In this document: piece after piece, positions 1-7,447 of the stretch | How positions within the stretch are numbered: position 1 is the first letter of the stretch | Layout of the letters: every line of letters begins with the position of its first letter | Assembly: GCA_016867615.1 (NCBI GenBank) | Contig: VGJG01000042.1 | Coordinates: 1 to 9,350 of the forward strand | DNA: 9,350 bases | Source of the DNA: Candidatus Aminicenantota bacterium | GTDB lineage: Bacteria; Acidobacteriota; Aminicenantia; Aminicenantales; JAFGAV01 | Direction of reading: 5' to 3' | Program-made: the position numbers and the translations under genes | Notes under the pieces: generated by a model | Seen by the model: the letters and a program-made list of their open reading frames with translations, nothing else | What the model was told of the DNA's origin: nothing | The model's database searches: none

Positions 1-503
1 GTGTATTCCAGGGCCTTGTCCAGACGGTCGAGGTCGAAGAAGTGTTGGGCCAGGTTCAGGGCCGCGGTCGTGCTCGGCTCCAGACTCCAGGCTTTCAGGA
101 ATTCCCCTTCCGCTTTTTCCTGGGCGCCCGTTTGTCGGTAGACCATGCCCAGACGCGTGTGGGCCTCGGCGTCCTCGGGTTTGAGGGCCAGGCACTTGAG
201 AAAACCCGCCTCGGCGGCTGGGTATTCGCCTCTTTTCAGCCTCAGAGTGGACAGGAGGAAGAGGGACGGGTGATGGTCCGGGTCGAGGGCCAGAGCCTGC
301 TCGAGATAACGGACCGCCTCGTCCTCCAGCCCGTAATTGTAGGACACGGAAGCCAGGTCGTACTGGTAGGCGGCCGTGTTCTCGTCCTGCGCTTTGCGCG
401 CTTTGACGGCCGAGGTCGTGGCGCATCCCCAGAGCGCGAGCGCCTGGGCGGCGACGAGGACCAGGAGGGAATGAAACGGCCTGAGTTTGCGGCGCATGGC
501 CAT
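1..503 (-). CDS. TPR-repeat lipoprotein, C-terminus beyond the window
   Basis: The 167 visible residues start with a basic n-region (MAMRRKLRPF), a hydrophobic stretch, and a lipobox-like LWGC with Cys27, so a membrane-anchored lipoprotein is likely; Trp at -2 of the lipobox is unusual. From about residue 44 there are TPR units of about 34 residues, with helix pairs ending in motifs such as ALALDP, LALKPED and WSLEPS: three full units and the start of a fourth. TPR arrays are protein-protein scaffolds, so no specific role can be given. Two in-frame ATGs compete (503 and 497), with a TAA in frame just upstream. Neither has a Shine-Dalgarno sequence; an extended -10-like element at 507-515 would put transcription start between them, which would favour 497. 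The gene diverges from the ThyX-like gene. The reading frame is open to the window edge, so the 3' end is missing. Confidence 0.85.
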   Translation of the reverse strand, partial: MAMRRKLRPFHSLLVLVAAQALALWGCATTSAVKARKAQDENTAAYQYDLASVSYNYGLEDEAVRYLEQALALDPDHHPSLFLLSTLRLKRGEYPAAEAGFLKCLALKPEDAEAHTRLGMVYRQTGAQEKAEGEFLKAWSLEPSTTAALNLAQHFFDLDRLDKALEY

Positions 504-506
504 CCG

Positions 507-515
507 ATTTTAACA
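507..515 (-). promoter_or_regulatory. Extended -10-like element for the TPR lipoprotein gene
   Basis: On the minus strand the sequence reads TGTTAAAAT, which is TGn followed by TAAAAT, five of six matches to TATAAT. No good -35 is present at the usual spacing, but extended -10 promoters can work without one. Predicted transcription start is about position 500, inside or at the start codon, so the transcript would be leaderless or nearly so. This is pattern matching only. Confidence 0.3.
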
Positions 516-561
516 CATTTGTTCCTTAACATATCGCAGAAAAGATGCGACCGCCCCGGGT

Positions 562-591
562 TTGACAATGACCGGCGGCGCCGTATATCTT
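562..591 (+). promoter_or_regulatory. Sigma-70-type promoter for the ThyX-like gene
   Basis: A perfect -35 TTGACA lies at 562-567. It is followed by TATATC (584-589, 16-bp spacer) or TATCTT (586-591, 18-bp spacer), each four of six to the -10 consensus. Predicted transcription start is 596-598, only 3-5 bases before the ATG at 601. This fits the absence of any Shine-Dalgarno sequence and suggests a leaderless or nearly leaderless mRNA. Confidence 0.5.
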
Positions 592-600
592 TAATCCCGC

Positions 601-2109
601 ATGAAAGTCATCCTCGCCGGCTACAACGTCGACGCCGACGTCCTCCAGGACCTGCTGGCCGACGCGCCTCCGCGCGCCGACGCCACGCCCGAGACGCTCT
701 CGGCCGCCTACGCCCGCATCTCCCGCCACCCCGAGCCCGTGGACGAGCTGCGGCGGCGGGCGCGGGAGGAGGTCGAGAAGGCCCGGCTCTCGAACCGGAC
801 GATCATCTTCAAGATGGGCCACCATTCCGTGGCCGAGCACGCCGTCTTCAACTTCGACCTCCTGGGCGTCAGCCGCCTGGCCATCGAGGAGGTCGAGCAT
901 TTCCGCCTCTGCTCCTTCACCGAGAAGTCCCAGCGCTACATCAAGCTCGAGGACGATTTCGTCCTGCCCCAGGAGGTCCGGCAGGCCGGGTTGTCCGACC
1001 TGTTCGTCAAGACCGTCCGGGCCCAGAACGCCTTCTACCTCTCCCTCTACGACCGGCTGAAGCCGTACTTCTTCGAGGCGCGCCGGGAATGGGCCGCGCA
1101 TCCGGGAAACCAAGCCATCCTCGAGGGCTGGGCCAAGGAGGACGCGCGCTACACCGTCTCCCTGGCCACCGAGGGCCAGCTGGGCATGACCGTCAACGCC
1201 CGCAACCTCGAGCTCCTCATCAGGCGCTTCGCCTGCGCGGACCTGGACGAGGTCCGGACGCTCAACCGGGCGCTTTTCGCCCTGGCCAAGAGCGTCGCGC
1301 CCTCGATCGTCCTCTTCACCGAAGCCTGCGAACTCGACGCCCTGACCTACCGGGACCTGGCCGAGGAAGCCGCCCGGCTTCTCGGGCGCCCGGGAAGGGG
1401 CATGACGGGCCCCGGGGCGGGATCGCCCGTCCGGCTCGTCCAGGCGCCCCGCGACGGCGACACGCGGATTCTGGCCGCGCTGCTGCATAAGTCCTCCGGC
1501 CGTCCCTACCGGGAATGCCTGCAGAAAGCCGTCGGGGCGTCCGCCGCCGGCAAAAAGAAAATTTTCAAGACGGCCTGGCGGCACATGGAGTTCTACGATT
1601 TCCCGCAGAGGGAATTCGAGTTCGCCGACCTCGCCTTCGAGCTCGTCGTCTCGGCCGCCTGCTTCGCCCAGCTCAAACGGCACCGCATGGCCACCCTGAC
1701 CGTCCAGCCTTACGACCCCGGCCTGGGCGTCACCGTGCCGCCGTCGTTCGTTGCGGTCGGGGCGGAGAAGGAGTTCATGGAGATCGCCGACAGGACGAGC
1801 GAGGTGTACGCCAAGCTCAAGAAAAAGATCGGCCGCGCGGCCGAGTACATCCTGACCAACGCCCATCGCCGCCGCGCGCTCCTCAAGACGAACGCCCGGG
1901 AGCTCTACCACATCTCCCGGCTGCGCGAGGACGCCACGGCCCAGTGGGACATCCGGGCGGTTGCCGGCCGCATGTCGGAGGCCGCCCGAAAGGCCATGCC
2001 TCTGTCTTTTCTTCTCCTGGGAGGAAAGGACGCCTATCCTTCTTTATATAGGAAGCTGTATGGCCGCTCCCCGAAGCTCATGCCCCCCAAATTCTGGCAC
2101 GATGAATGA
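601..2109 (+). CDS. thyX: Two-domain ThyX-like protein (FAD-dependent thymidylate synthase family)
   Basis: The 502 residues are about twice the length of single-domain ThyX (roughly 220-250) and show two ThyX-like halves. In half 1, GHHSVAEH (73-80) matches the family's GHxxxxEH segment; HFRLCSFTEKSQRY (100-113) matches the RHRxxSxxxxSxR signature with the first two residues changed; and TVNARNLE (197-204) matches the NAR motif. In half 2, RHRMATLTVQPYD (360-372) keeps RHR but loses both Ser and the last Arg, and NARELYHISRLREDATAQWDIR (431-452) is close to canonical. ThyX makes dTMP from dUMP using methylene-THF, FAD and NADPH. Whether this fused form does so cannot be decided here. The ATG at 601 is the first in frame and begins a sensible protein start (MKVILAGYNVDADV); there is no ribosome-binding site. 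It stands alone on the plus strand, ending 6 bp from the convergent TIGR04076 gene. Confidence 0.85.
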   Translation: MKVILAGYNVDADVLQDLLADAPPRADATPETLSAAYARISRHPEPVDELRRRAREEVEKARLSNRTIIFKMGHHSVAEHAVFNFDLLGVSRLAIEEVEHFRLCSFTEKSQRYIKLEDDFVLPQEVRQAGLSDLFVKTVRAQNAFYLSLYDRLKPYFFEARREWAAHPGNQAILEGWAKEDARYTVSLATEGQLGMTVNARNLELLIRRFACADLDEVRTLNRALFALAKSVAPSIVLFTEACELDALTYRDLAEEAARLLGRPGRGMTGPGAGSPVRLVQAPRDGDTRILAALLHKSSGRPYRECLQKAVGASAAGKKKIFKTAWRHMEFYDFPQREFEFADLAFELVVSAACFAQLKRHRMATLTVQPYDPGLGVTVPPSFVAVGAEKEFMEIADRTSEVYAKLKKKIGRAAEYILTNAHRRRALLKTNARELYHISRLREDATAQWDIRAVAGRMSEAARKAMPLSFLLLGGKDAYPSLYRKLYGRSPKLMPPKFWHDE

Positions 2110-2115
2110 TCGCCG

Positions 2116-2520
2116 TTAAGCTTCCCGGATGCGCCTGACTTCAAGGACGAGGGGGTTCGCCGCGTCGGGACAGGCGTGGACGCTGACCTCGGGATTTTCG
2201 AGCCAGGGGAAATCGACGCCGTAGAGCATGGCGAAGGCTTTCGGCAGGACGCTGTAGAGGGCGTGGATGCAGATTGTTCCCTGGACTCCGGTCTCGGTGA
2301 CCAAAGCTTCGTCCCCGATTTCGTGAAGAGAGCATTCTTTCTTGCTGATGACCTTCAGCTTGACGCCGGTGATTTTGCCCTTCATTTCCGACTCCTTCGT
2401 TTCCCCGGGGTTTGACGTCCGGACGGCGGTCTCGGCTCCGGGGCGGGACCGGAGAGAGGACGCCAACAGGATTCCTCCGACGGAACCGGTGGCCATCCGG
2501 CAGAAATTCCGCCTTTTCAT
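2116..2520 (-). CDS. TIGR04076 family protein with a Tat-like N-terminal extension
   Basis: The C-terminal 89 residues (from Met46) match the small TIGR04076 family of unknown function: VKLKVISKKEC near the start, GTICIHALYSVLPKAFAML in the middle, and VHACPDAANPLVLEVRRI at the end. Three cysteines (18, 39, 72 of the core) are conserved-looking and could bind metal or a cofactor (inference). The 45-residue extension begins MKRRNFCRMATGSVGGILL, which resembles a twin-arginine export signal. A second start, ATG at 2385, has a much better ribosome-binding site (AAGGAG, 6-bp spacer) than the ATG at 2520 (only a weak GAAGAAG) and gives exactly the core. The gene may therefore encode an exported form, a cytoplasmic form, or both. 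It follows tyrS on the same strand by 84 bp, with only a weak TAGAAT -10-like site in between. Confidence 0.75.
   Translation of the reverse strand: MKRRNFCRMATGSVGGILLASSLRSRPGAETAVRTSNPGETKESEMKGKITGVKLKVISKKECSLHEIGDEALVTETGVQGTICIHALYSVLPKAFAMLYGVDFPWLENPEVSVHACPDAANPLVLEVRRIREA
2392..2397 (-). promoter_or_regulatory. Shine-Dalgarno for an internal start of the TIGR04076 gene
   Basis: The minus strand reads AAGGAG, then 6 bases, then ATG at 2385. It lies inside the longer reading frame and is the strongest ribosome-binding site at this gene. It supports translation of the 89-residue core alone. Confidence 0.55.
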
Positions 2521-2604
2521 TTTTTGAGTCTTCTTCGTCGGTTCCGACCGATCGGGGGATGACAGAGAAGCTATTTTTCATTCTATCGGGGACATCGATC
2601 TCCG

Positions 2605-3831
2605 TCACCTCATGAGGCGGAAGAACTTGCGCTTGCCGAGCTTGAGGACGGCCGTGCCTCCGGCGGGCAGGAAGAGGGTCTCGGCGATGTCGTCCACGCG
2701 GCGGTTGTCCACATAAACCCCGCCCTGCTGGATCAGGCGCTTGGCCTCGCCGCGGCTTCCGACGAGCTTGTGCTCGACGAGGAGGTCGACGATGGGGATG
2801 TCGCCGGCCGCAAGGACGATCTCCGGCATGTCGTCCGGCAGCTCTTTCTGCCTGAAGACGCGGTCGAACTCCTCGCGCGCCGCGGCCCCGGCTTCCCGGC
2901 CCCAGAAGTCGGCGGCCAGAGTCTCTCCCAGCCGCGCCTTGAGGTCGCGGGGATTCACCTTCCCCGCGGCCGCGTCTTTCTTCCAGGCATCGACCTGAGC
3001 GGCCGGGACATCGGTCAGGAGCTCGAAGTAGCGGTACAGGAGCGCGTCCGGCAGGGACATGGTCTTGCCGAAGATCTCCGAGGCCGGCTCGGTGATGCCG
3101 ATACAATTCCCCAGCGACTTGCTCATCTTCTCCACGCCGTCCAGGCCCTCGAGCAGCGGCAGGGTGACGACCACCTGGGGCTCGAGGCCGTACTCCCGCT
3201 GGATGTCCCGGCCGACGAGCAGGTTGAACTTCTGGTCGGTGCCGCCCATCTCCACGTCGGTCTTGAGGACCACCGAGTCGTAGGCCTGCATCAGGGGATA
3301 GAGCATCTCGTGGACCGAGATCGGGACGCCCGCCTTGAGGCGTTTGGTGAAGTCGTCGCGCTCCAGGATGCGGGCCACGGTGTGCTTGGCGGCGAGGTGG
3401 ATGAGGTCGAAGCTCGTGAGGGCCCCCAGCCAGCGCGAGTTGAAATCCACGACCGTCTTCTCCGGGTCGAGGATCTTGAACACCTGGGCTTTGTATGTCT
3501 CGGCGTTCCGGGCTATGTCCTCCCGGGTCATGGGGGGCCGGGTGGCCGAGCGGCCCGAGGGATCGCCTATCAGGCCCGTGAAATCGCCGATGAGGAAGAC
3601 GACCGTGTGGCCCAGGTCCTGGAAGTGCTTCATCTTGCGCAGGACGACGGTGTGGCCCAGGTGCAGGTCCGGGGCCGTGGGGTCGAACCCGACCTTGACC
3701 TGGAGTGGTTTTCCCGTATTCCGGGAGCGCTCGAGCTTCGCCCGGAGCTCGTCCTCCTGAATGATCTCGACGCAGCCCTTCTTCAGGTAGGCGAGCTGCT
3801 CGTCCGCGGGCTTGAAGACGGTTTGAGTCAT
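2605..3831 (-). CDS. tyrS: Tyrosyl-tRNA synthetase
   Basis: This cytoplasmic class I synthetase charges tRNA-Tyr with tyrosine using ATP. The 408-residue protein shows the HIGH-type signature as HLGH (57-60, after FDPTAPDL), the tyrosine-pocket region [19 protein letters not shown] (184-202), KMSKS (235-239), and a C-terminal S4-like RNA-binding domain (about 343-385, with [19 protein letters not shown]). The order and length match the 400-420-residue TyrRS type. ATG at 3831 is chosen because the family-like N-terminus begins there, although the GAAGGA before it is adjacent with no spacer. An in-frame GTG at 3858 adds nine residues (MERNRRTEG) that look non-conserved. A TATGAT hexamer at 3864-3869 could be a -10, with transcription starting near 3857, but no good -35 accompanies it. 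No terminator with a U-tract was seen after the stop, so readthrough into the TIGR04076 gene is possible. Confidence 0.95.
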   Translation of the reverse strand: MTQTVFKPADEQLAYLKKGCVEIIQEDELRAKLERSRNTGKPLQVKVGFDPTAPDLHLGHTVVLRKMKHFQDLGHTVVFLIGDFTGLIGDPSGRSATRPPMTREDIARNAETYKAQVFKILDPEKTVVDFNSRWLGALTSFDLIHLAAKHTVARILERDDFTKRLKAGVPISVHEMLYPLMQAYDSVVLKTDVEMGGTDQKFNLLVGRDIQREYGLEPQVVVTLPLLEGLDGVEKMSKSLGNCIGITEPASEIFGKTMSLPDALLYRYFELLTDVPAAQVDAWKKDAAAGKVNPRDLKARLGETLAADFWGREAGAAAREEFDRVFRQKELPDDMPEIVLAAGDIPIVDLLVEHKLVGSRGEAKRLIQQGGVYVDNRRVDDIAETLFLPAGGTAVLKLGKRKFFRLMR

Positions 3832-3951
3832 TCCTTCGGTCCGACGATTCCGTTCCACAACTCATCATATTCGAAACCGCTCGAAAAAAAAAGAGAAAGC
3901 CTCTCCTTTTTTTGTGAAGCGAGATTTGCATCACTCAACTCGAAATCGCCG

Positions 3952-4182
3952 TTGCCTAAGCTGCGCACTCTCTCGGGAAAAGAGGCATGTCAAATTCTAT
4001 CGCGACGGGGTTTCGTTGAAGTGCGCCGCCGCGGCAGCCATATTGTCATGCAGCAAAAACAAGGATTGACAACCGTTACTGTTCCCGTGCCCGATCATTA
4101 AGTACTGCGAGCCGGAACGCTTCTTTCAATAATAAGACAATCGGGCGTCCCAAAAAGCGAGTTTGAAAATCCGGACGGATAG
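3952..4182 (+). pseudogene. hicA: HicA-type toxin remnant with in-frame stop
   Basis: The frame reads LSGKEACQILSRRGF, then VRRRGSHIVM, then TVTVPVPDH, which is the HicA (YcfA) mRNA-interferase pattern including the G-S-H catalytic histidine (residue 30). At codon 50 a TAA (4099-4101) interrupts it. The same frame continues past the stop with VLRAGTLLSIIRQSGVPKSEFE and ends at TAG 4180-4182, which is exactly the missing HicA C-terminus. The TAA sits where the family usually has Lys or Arg, so one substitution (for example AAA to TAA) explains it. The only candidate start at the expected place is TTG at 3952, without a ribosome-binding site. No HicB antitoxin is visible on either side. The DNA is AT-richer than its neighbours and the gene opposes the flanking genes, which suggests an acquired and decaying orphan. 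A sequencing error at one base is the main alternative. Confidence 0.75.
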
Positions 4183-4188
4183 ATCAGG

Positions 4189-4497
4189 CTAGCTCTTCTT
4201 GAGCTTGGCGATCATCTCCTCGACCTCCTCGGTGCCCTCCTTGTAGAACTTTTCCTCGTCGGGCTGGAGCTCGTGAAGAAGACGCAAAAATTCTCCGGCG
4301 TGCTCTTTCTCCTCGTCGGCCACGTCGAGCAGGACCTTCTTGGCCAGGTCGTTGTCCGTGCTCTCGGCCGTCTGCTGGTAGAGCTGGATGGCCTCGTACT
4401 CGGCGGCGACCATGAACCGAATCGCCCGGACGAGCTCCTCGTGGCTGAGCTTCCGGTCGGATTTCTTCACCGAAAAAGGATGTCCGAATTCAGGCAT
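4189..4497 (-). CDS. Ferritin-like protein resembling encapsulin cargo (EncFtn/FLP type)
   Basis: The 102-residue, highly acidic, helical protein carries a half-ferritin metal site: Glu33 and Tyr40 in AAEYEAIQLY, then Glu63 and His66 in DEEKEHAGEF. This spacing agrees with encapsulated ferritin (Glu32, Glu62, His65 in the Rhodospirillum rubrum protein, from memory) and with the ferritin-like domain fused to archaeal encapsulins. Such proteins dimerise to build a di-iron ferroxidase centre that feeds iron into an encapsulin shell. No encapsulin gene lies in the window and no clear cargo-loading peptide is seen at the C-terminus (IAKLKKS), so encapsulation is inference; a free rubrerythrin-like role is the alternative. 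The start is firm: AAGGAGG at 4503-4509 with a 5-base spacer. Only 10 bp separate it from purN, and its ribosome-binding site overlaps the purN stop, so it looks like the last gene of the purine operon. Confidence 0.8.
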   Translation of the reverse strand: MPEFGHPFSVKKSDRKLSHEELVRAIRFMVAAEYEAIQLYQQTAESTDNDLAKKVLLDVADEEKEHAGEFLRLLHELQPDEEKFYKEGTEEVEEMIAKLKKS

Positions 4498-4507
4498 CGT
4501 GGCCTCC

Positions 4508-5143
4508 TTATTTAATAAAGACCCTCCGGCCGCGCACTTCGAGCCGGCCTTCGAAGAAAAGCCGCACGGCCTCGGGGTAGATCTTGTGCTCCTCGACCAG
4601 GATGCGGGCGGCCAGCGTGTCCTCGGTGTCGTCCTGCATCACCGGCACGGCGGCCTGGAGGACGATCGGTCCCATGTCGACCTCCTCGGCCACGAAGTGC
4701 ACGGTCGCGCCCGAGAAGCGCACGCCCCAATCCACGGCCCTCTGCTGGACGTGGAGCCCGGGAAAAGAGGGCAGAAGGGCGGGGTGGATGTTCATGATCC
4801 GGTTCTTGAATTCCCGGCAGAAAAAGGGGGTCAGCACCTTCATGTAGCCCGCCAGGCAGACGAGGTCCGTTTCCTTCCGCCGCAGCTCGTTCACGATCTC
4901 CCGGTCGTAATCCTCCTTGGAGGGGAAGAGCTTGGGGTTGAGAAAAAGAGTGTCCAGGCCGCGGTCACGGGCGGCCCGGAGGCCCGCGGCGTCCTCCTTG
5001 TTGCTCAGGACGAGGTCGATGTCGGCGTTCACCCAGCCCTTGAGGACGGCGTCGTGGAGGGCCATGAAGTTCGACCCGCGGCCCGAGAGCAGGACCGCCA
5101 CCCGCCCCCGTTTTTTCGGGCTCCGGAAGACCTCTTCACTCAT
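4508..5143 (-). CDS. purN: Phosphoribosylglycinamide formyltransferase
   Basis: PurN transfers a formyl group from 10-formyl-THF to GAR, giving FGAR, the substrate of the FGAM synthetase encoded just upstream. Visible signatures are the phosphate-binding VAVLLSGRGSN (15-25), the catalytic Asn118 and His120 in MNIHPALLPSFPG, and the catalytic Asp156 in EEVDMGPIVLQ. At 211 residues the length is normal for the family. ATG at 5143 is preferred: GGGGAGG (5148-5154) sits 4 bases upstream. The in-frame ATG at 5164 would add seven residues and lacks a good site. The start overlaps the last 8 bp of a possible 29-codon ORF, so translational coupling is possible. The stop codon lies within the ribosome-binding region of the ferritin-like gene. 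Confidence 0.95.
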   Translation of the reverse strand: MSEEVFRSPKKRGRVAVLLSGRGSNFMALHDAVLKGWVNADIDLVLSNKEDAAGLRAARDRGLDTLFLNPKLFPSKEDYDREIVNELRRKETDLVCLAGYMKVLTPFFCREFKNRIMNIHPALLPSFPGLHVQQRAVDWGVRFSGATVHFVAEEVDMGPIVLQAAVPVMQDDTEDTLAARILVEEHKIYPEAVRLFFEGRLEVRGRRVFIK

Positions 5144-5225
5144 CGCGCCTCCCCGCGGCTCCATCGGACCTGTATATCATCAGGGCGAAGGCGTGTCCGC
5201 TTTCGGCCTGAATGTGCAAATCCAT
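5136..5225 (-). CDS. Possible 29-residue small protein between purL and purN
   Basis: This reading frame begins MDLHIQAESGHAFALM and ends GAAGRRDE. I do not recognise it. Evidence for translation: GGGAGG (5232-5237) lies 6 bases before the ATG and overlaps the purL stop; the frame fills the only sizeable gap in an otherwise tightly packed operon; and its stop overlaps the purN start by 8 bp, the usual arrangement for coupled translation. It has no membrane segment and no obvious domain. It could be a real small protein, or a non-functional ORF whose translation carries ribosomes to purN. It could also be chance, since stop codons are rare in DNA this GC-rich. A strong ribosome-binding site of purN's own makes a purely coupling role less necessary. 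Confidence 0.45.
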   Translation of the reverse strand: MDLHIQAESGHAFALMIYRSDGAAGRRDE

Positions 5226-5236
5226 GACCGGCCTCC

Positions 5237-7447
5237 CTAGGGCGCTCTTTTCGCCCTGAAGACCTCCGGCAGGGCGTTCTTCCAGGCGGCGCGCGCCTCG
5301 GCCACCGGGACCCGCAGGACTTCCTCGTCGTTGTGCCGGAAGACGAGGTCCGGTCCGCCCGTCTCGCCCAGGATGGCGAAGGGCGCCCGCTTTTTCCGGG
5401 CCAGGGCAAGAAGCTTGTCCAGGTCTTCGGGCGTGACGGTGACCGCGATGCGGGACGGGGATTCGCCGAAGAGAAGGACGTCGGTCCGCATCTCCTCGCC
5501 CAGGTCGATGTCGCACCCGGTCTCTTCCGCGGCATGGAAGGCGCACTCGGCCAGACAGACCGCCAGGCCTCCCGACGACACGTCGTGGGCGGAGCGCAGG
5601 AGCCCCCGCCGGCCCGCCTCGCGGCACAGCTCCTGGACGCGTTTTTCCAGGTCGAGGTCGATTTCCGGGCAGGGTCCCGCTTCCATCCCGTGAACGGTCT
5701 TTAAATATTCCGACCCGCCGAGTTCGGGCCGGGTGCGTCCCAGGAGGACGACGACTTCGCCCGCGGCCTTGAACCCGGGCGTGGTCATATGGGCGATGTC
5801 GTCGATGATGCCCACGACCCCCAGGACGGGCGTGGGCAGGATCGATGAGCCCTCGGTGTCGTTGTAAAAGCTCACGTTCCCGCCCGTGACCGGCAGGCCG
5901 AAGGCCCGGCAGGCCTCGGCCAGGCCCTCGATCGTCTCCTTGAACTGCCCCATGACCTCGGGCTTCTCCGGATTGCCGAAATTCTGACAGTTCGTGACGC
6001 CGATCGGCTCGGCCCCGACGCAGGCCAGGTTGCGGCAGGCCTCGGCCAAAGCGATCATCGTCCCGCGCCTCGGGTCGAGGGCGGCGTAAGCGGCGTTGCC
6101 GTCCAGGGTCGCGGCCAGAGCCCGGCTCGAGCCCTTGATCCTGAGCACGGCGGCGTCCGCCCCGGGGAGGAGCACGGTGTTGGTCTGGACCATATGGTCG
6201 TACTGCCGGAAAATCCACTCCTTGTCCGCCAGGTTGGGGGAGGCGAGGAGCCGGAGCAAGACGTCCTTAAGTCCGGCGGGCCGGGGGAGCGCCTCGAGGT
6301 CCGCGGCGGCCGGGGGGGCGTGAGGGGTCCACGGCCGGTCGTACACCGGGCAGCGGTTGATGACCGCGTCCACGGGGATGTCGATGACCCGCTCGCCCTT
6401 CCAGGTCCCGACCAGCCGGCCGCCCTCCGTGACCTCGCCGATGACCACGGCGTCCAGGTCCCACTTGGCGAAGACCTTCCTCACCTCCTCGACCCGGGCC
6501 TTCTCGGCGACGATGAGCATCCTCTCCTGGCTCTCGGAGAGCATGATCTCGTAGGGGGTCATGCCCTTCTCGCGCTGGGGCACGAGGTCCAGGTCGAAGG
6601 AAATGCCCACGCCCGACTTGGCCGGGATCTCGGTCGTCGAGCAGGTCAGCCCCGCCGCGCCCATGTCCTGGATGCCGACGATCAGCCCGCGGTCCATGAC
6701 CTCCAGGCAGGCTTCGAGCAGGAGCTTTTCCTTGAACGGGTCGCCCACCTGGACGTTGGGCCGCTTGTGCTCGGTCTCCTTGCCGAACTCGGCCGAGGCC
6801 ATGGTCGCGCCGTGGATCCCGTCCCGGCCGGTCTTGGCCCCGACATACAGGACCTGGTTTCCGGGGCTTCCCGCCCGGGCGTAGAAAATCTTGTCCTTGC
6901 GGGCCAGGCCCAGGCAGAAGACGTTGACCAGGGGGTTGGGGGAGTAGCTCTCGTGGAAGCAGGCCTCCCCGCCGACCGTGGGCACGCCGATCGAGTTGCC
7001 GTAAGCCGAGATGCCCGAGACGACTCCCTCCATGACCGCCCGGTTGCGGGCGTCATCGAGCGGCCCGAAGCGGAGCGAGTCGAGGAGGGCCACCGGCCGG
7101 GCGCCCATGGTGAAGATGTCCCGGAGGATTCCGCCCACCCCCGTGGCCGCGCCCTGGAAGGGCTCGATGAACGAGGGGTGGTTGTGGGACTCGATCTTGA
7201 ACACCACGGCCAGGCCGTCGCCGATGTCCAGGACGCCGGCGTTCTCCCCCGGGCCCTGGATGACGCGGCGGCCCTCGACGGGCAGCTTACCGAGGTGCGG
7301 TTTGGAGCTCTTGTAGCAGCAGTGCTCGGACCACATCACGGAGAAGATGCCGAGTTCGGTCAGGTTCGGCTCCCGGCCGAGAAGCGCGACGATCCGGTCG
7401 TATTCCTCGGCCGTCAGGTTGTGGTCGGAGAGGAGTCGGGGATCCAT
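5237..7447 (-). CDS. purL: Phosphoribosylformylglycinamidine synthase subunit PurL
   Basis: This is the synthetase subunit of the three-part FGAM synthetase: it converts FGAR to FGAM with ATP, using ammonia delivered by PurQ. At 736 residues it is the small PurL type, not the roughly 1300-residue fused form, as expected beside separate purS and purQ genes. Signatures include [15 protein letters not shown] near residue 38 (His42; the family more often has HCSYKSS), [27 protein letters not shown] (66-92), [20 protein letters not shown], the second AIRS-like domain with [12 protein letters not shown] and [15 protein letters not shown], and a later [11 protein letters not shown] glycine-rich segment. 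The ATG shares one base with the purQ stop (TGATG) and has no clear ribosome-binding site, so coupled translation is likely. Confidence 0.97.
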   Translation of the reverse strand: MDPRLLSDHNLTAEEYDRIVALLGREPNLTELGIFSVMWSEHCCYKSSKPHLGKLPVEGRRVIQGPGENAGVLDIGDGLAVVFKIESHNHPSFIEPFQGAATGVGGILRDIFTMGARPVALLDSLRFGPLDDARNRAVMEGVVSGISAYGNSIGVPTVGGEACFHESYSPNPLVNVFCLGLARKDKIFYARAGSPGNQVLYVGAKTGRDGIHGATMASAEFGKETEHKRPNVQVGDPFKEKLLLEACLEVMDRGLIVGIQDMGAAGLTCSTTEIPAKSGVGISFDLDLVPQREKGMTPYEIMLSESQERMLIVAEKARVEEVRKVFAKWDLDAVVIGEVTEGGRLVGTWKGERVIDIPVDAVINRCPVYDRPWTPHAPPAAADLEALPRPAGLKDVLLRLLASPNLADKEWIFRQYDHMVQTNTVLLPGADAAVLRIKGSSRALAATLDGNAAYAALDPRRGTMIALAEACRNLACVGAEPIGVTNCQNFGNPEKPEVMGQFKETIEGLAEACRAFGLPVTGGNVSFYNDTEGSSILPTPVLGVVGIIDDIAHMTTPGFKAAGEVVVLLGRTRPELGGSEYLKTVHGMEAGPCPEIDLDLEKRVQELCREAGRRGLLRSAHDVSSGGLAVCLAECAFHAAEETGCDIDLGEEMRTDVLLFGESPSRIAVTVTPEDLDKLLALARKKRAPFAILGETGGPDLVFRHNDEEVLRVPVAEARAAWKNALPEVFRAKRAP

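Noticed and set aside
42..1490. Long plus-strand frame of 482 codons across the left region
   Set aside because: It is low-complexity, rich in Arg, Gly and Pro, and overlaps both the TPR lipoprotein and the ThyX-like gene in other frames. It is a by-product of few stop codons in high-GC DNA.
2534..2560. Inverted repeat TCGGT-CGGA-ACCGA upstream of the TIGR04076 gene
   Set aside because: The stem is five base pairs with no U-tract or known operator pattern, so it could easily arise by chance.
3859..3951. Search for a hicB antitoxin between tyrS and the hicA remnant
   Set aside because: The stretch is only 93 bp, no frame resembles HicB, and it contains homopolymer-rich sequence that looks like tyrS upstream DNA.
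4166..4182. Possible terminator after the ferritin-like gene (minus strand ATCCGTCCGGAT followed by TTTTC)
   Set aside because: The stem is only four or five base pairs and the T-run is short. It also lies inside the hicA remnant, where its sequence is explained by coding.
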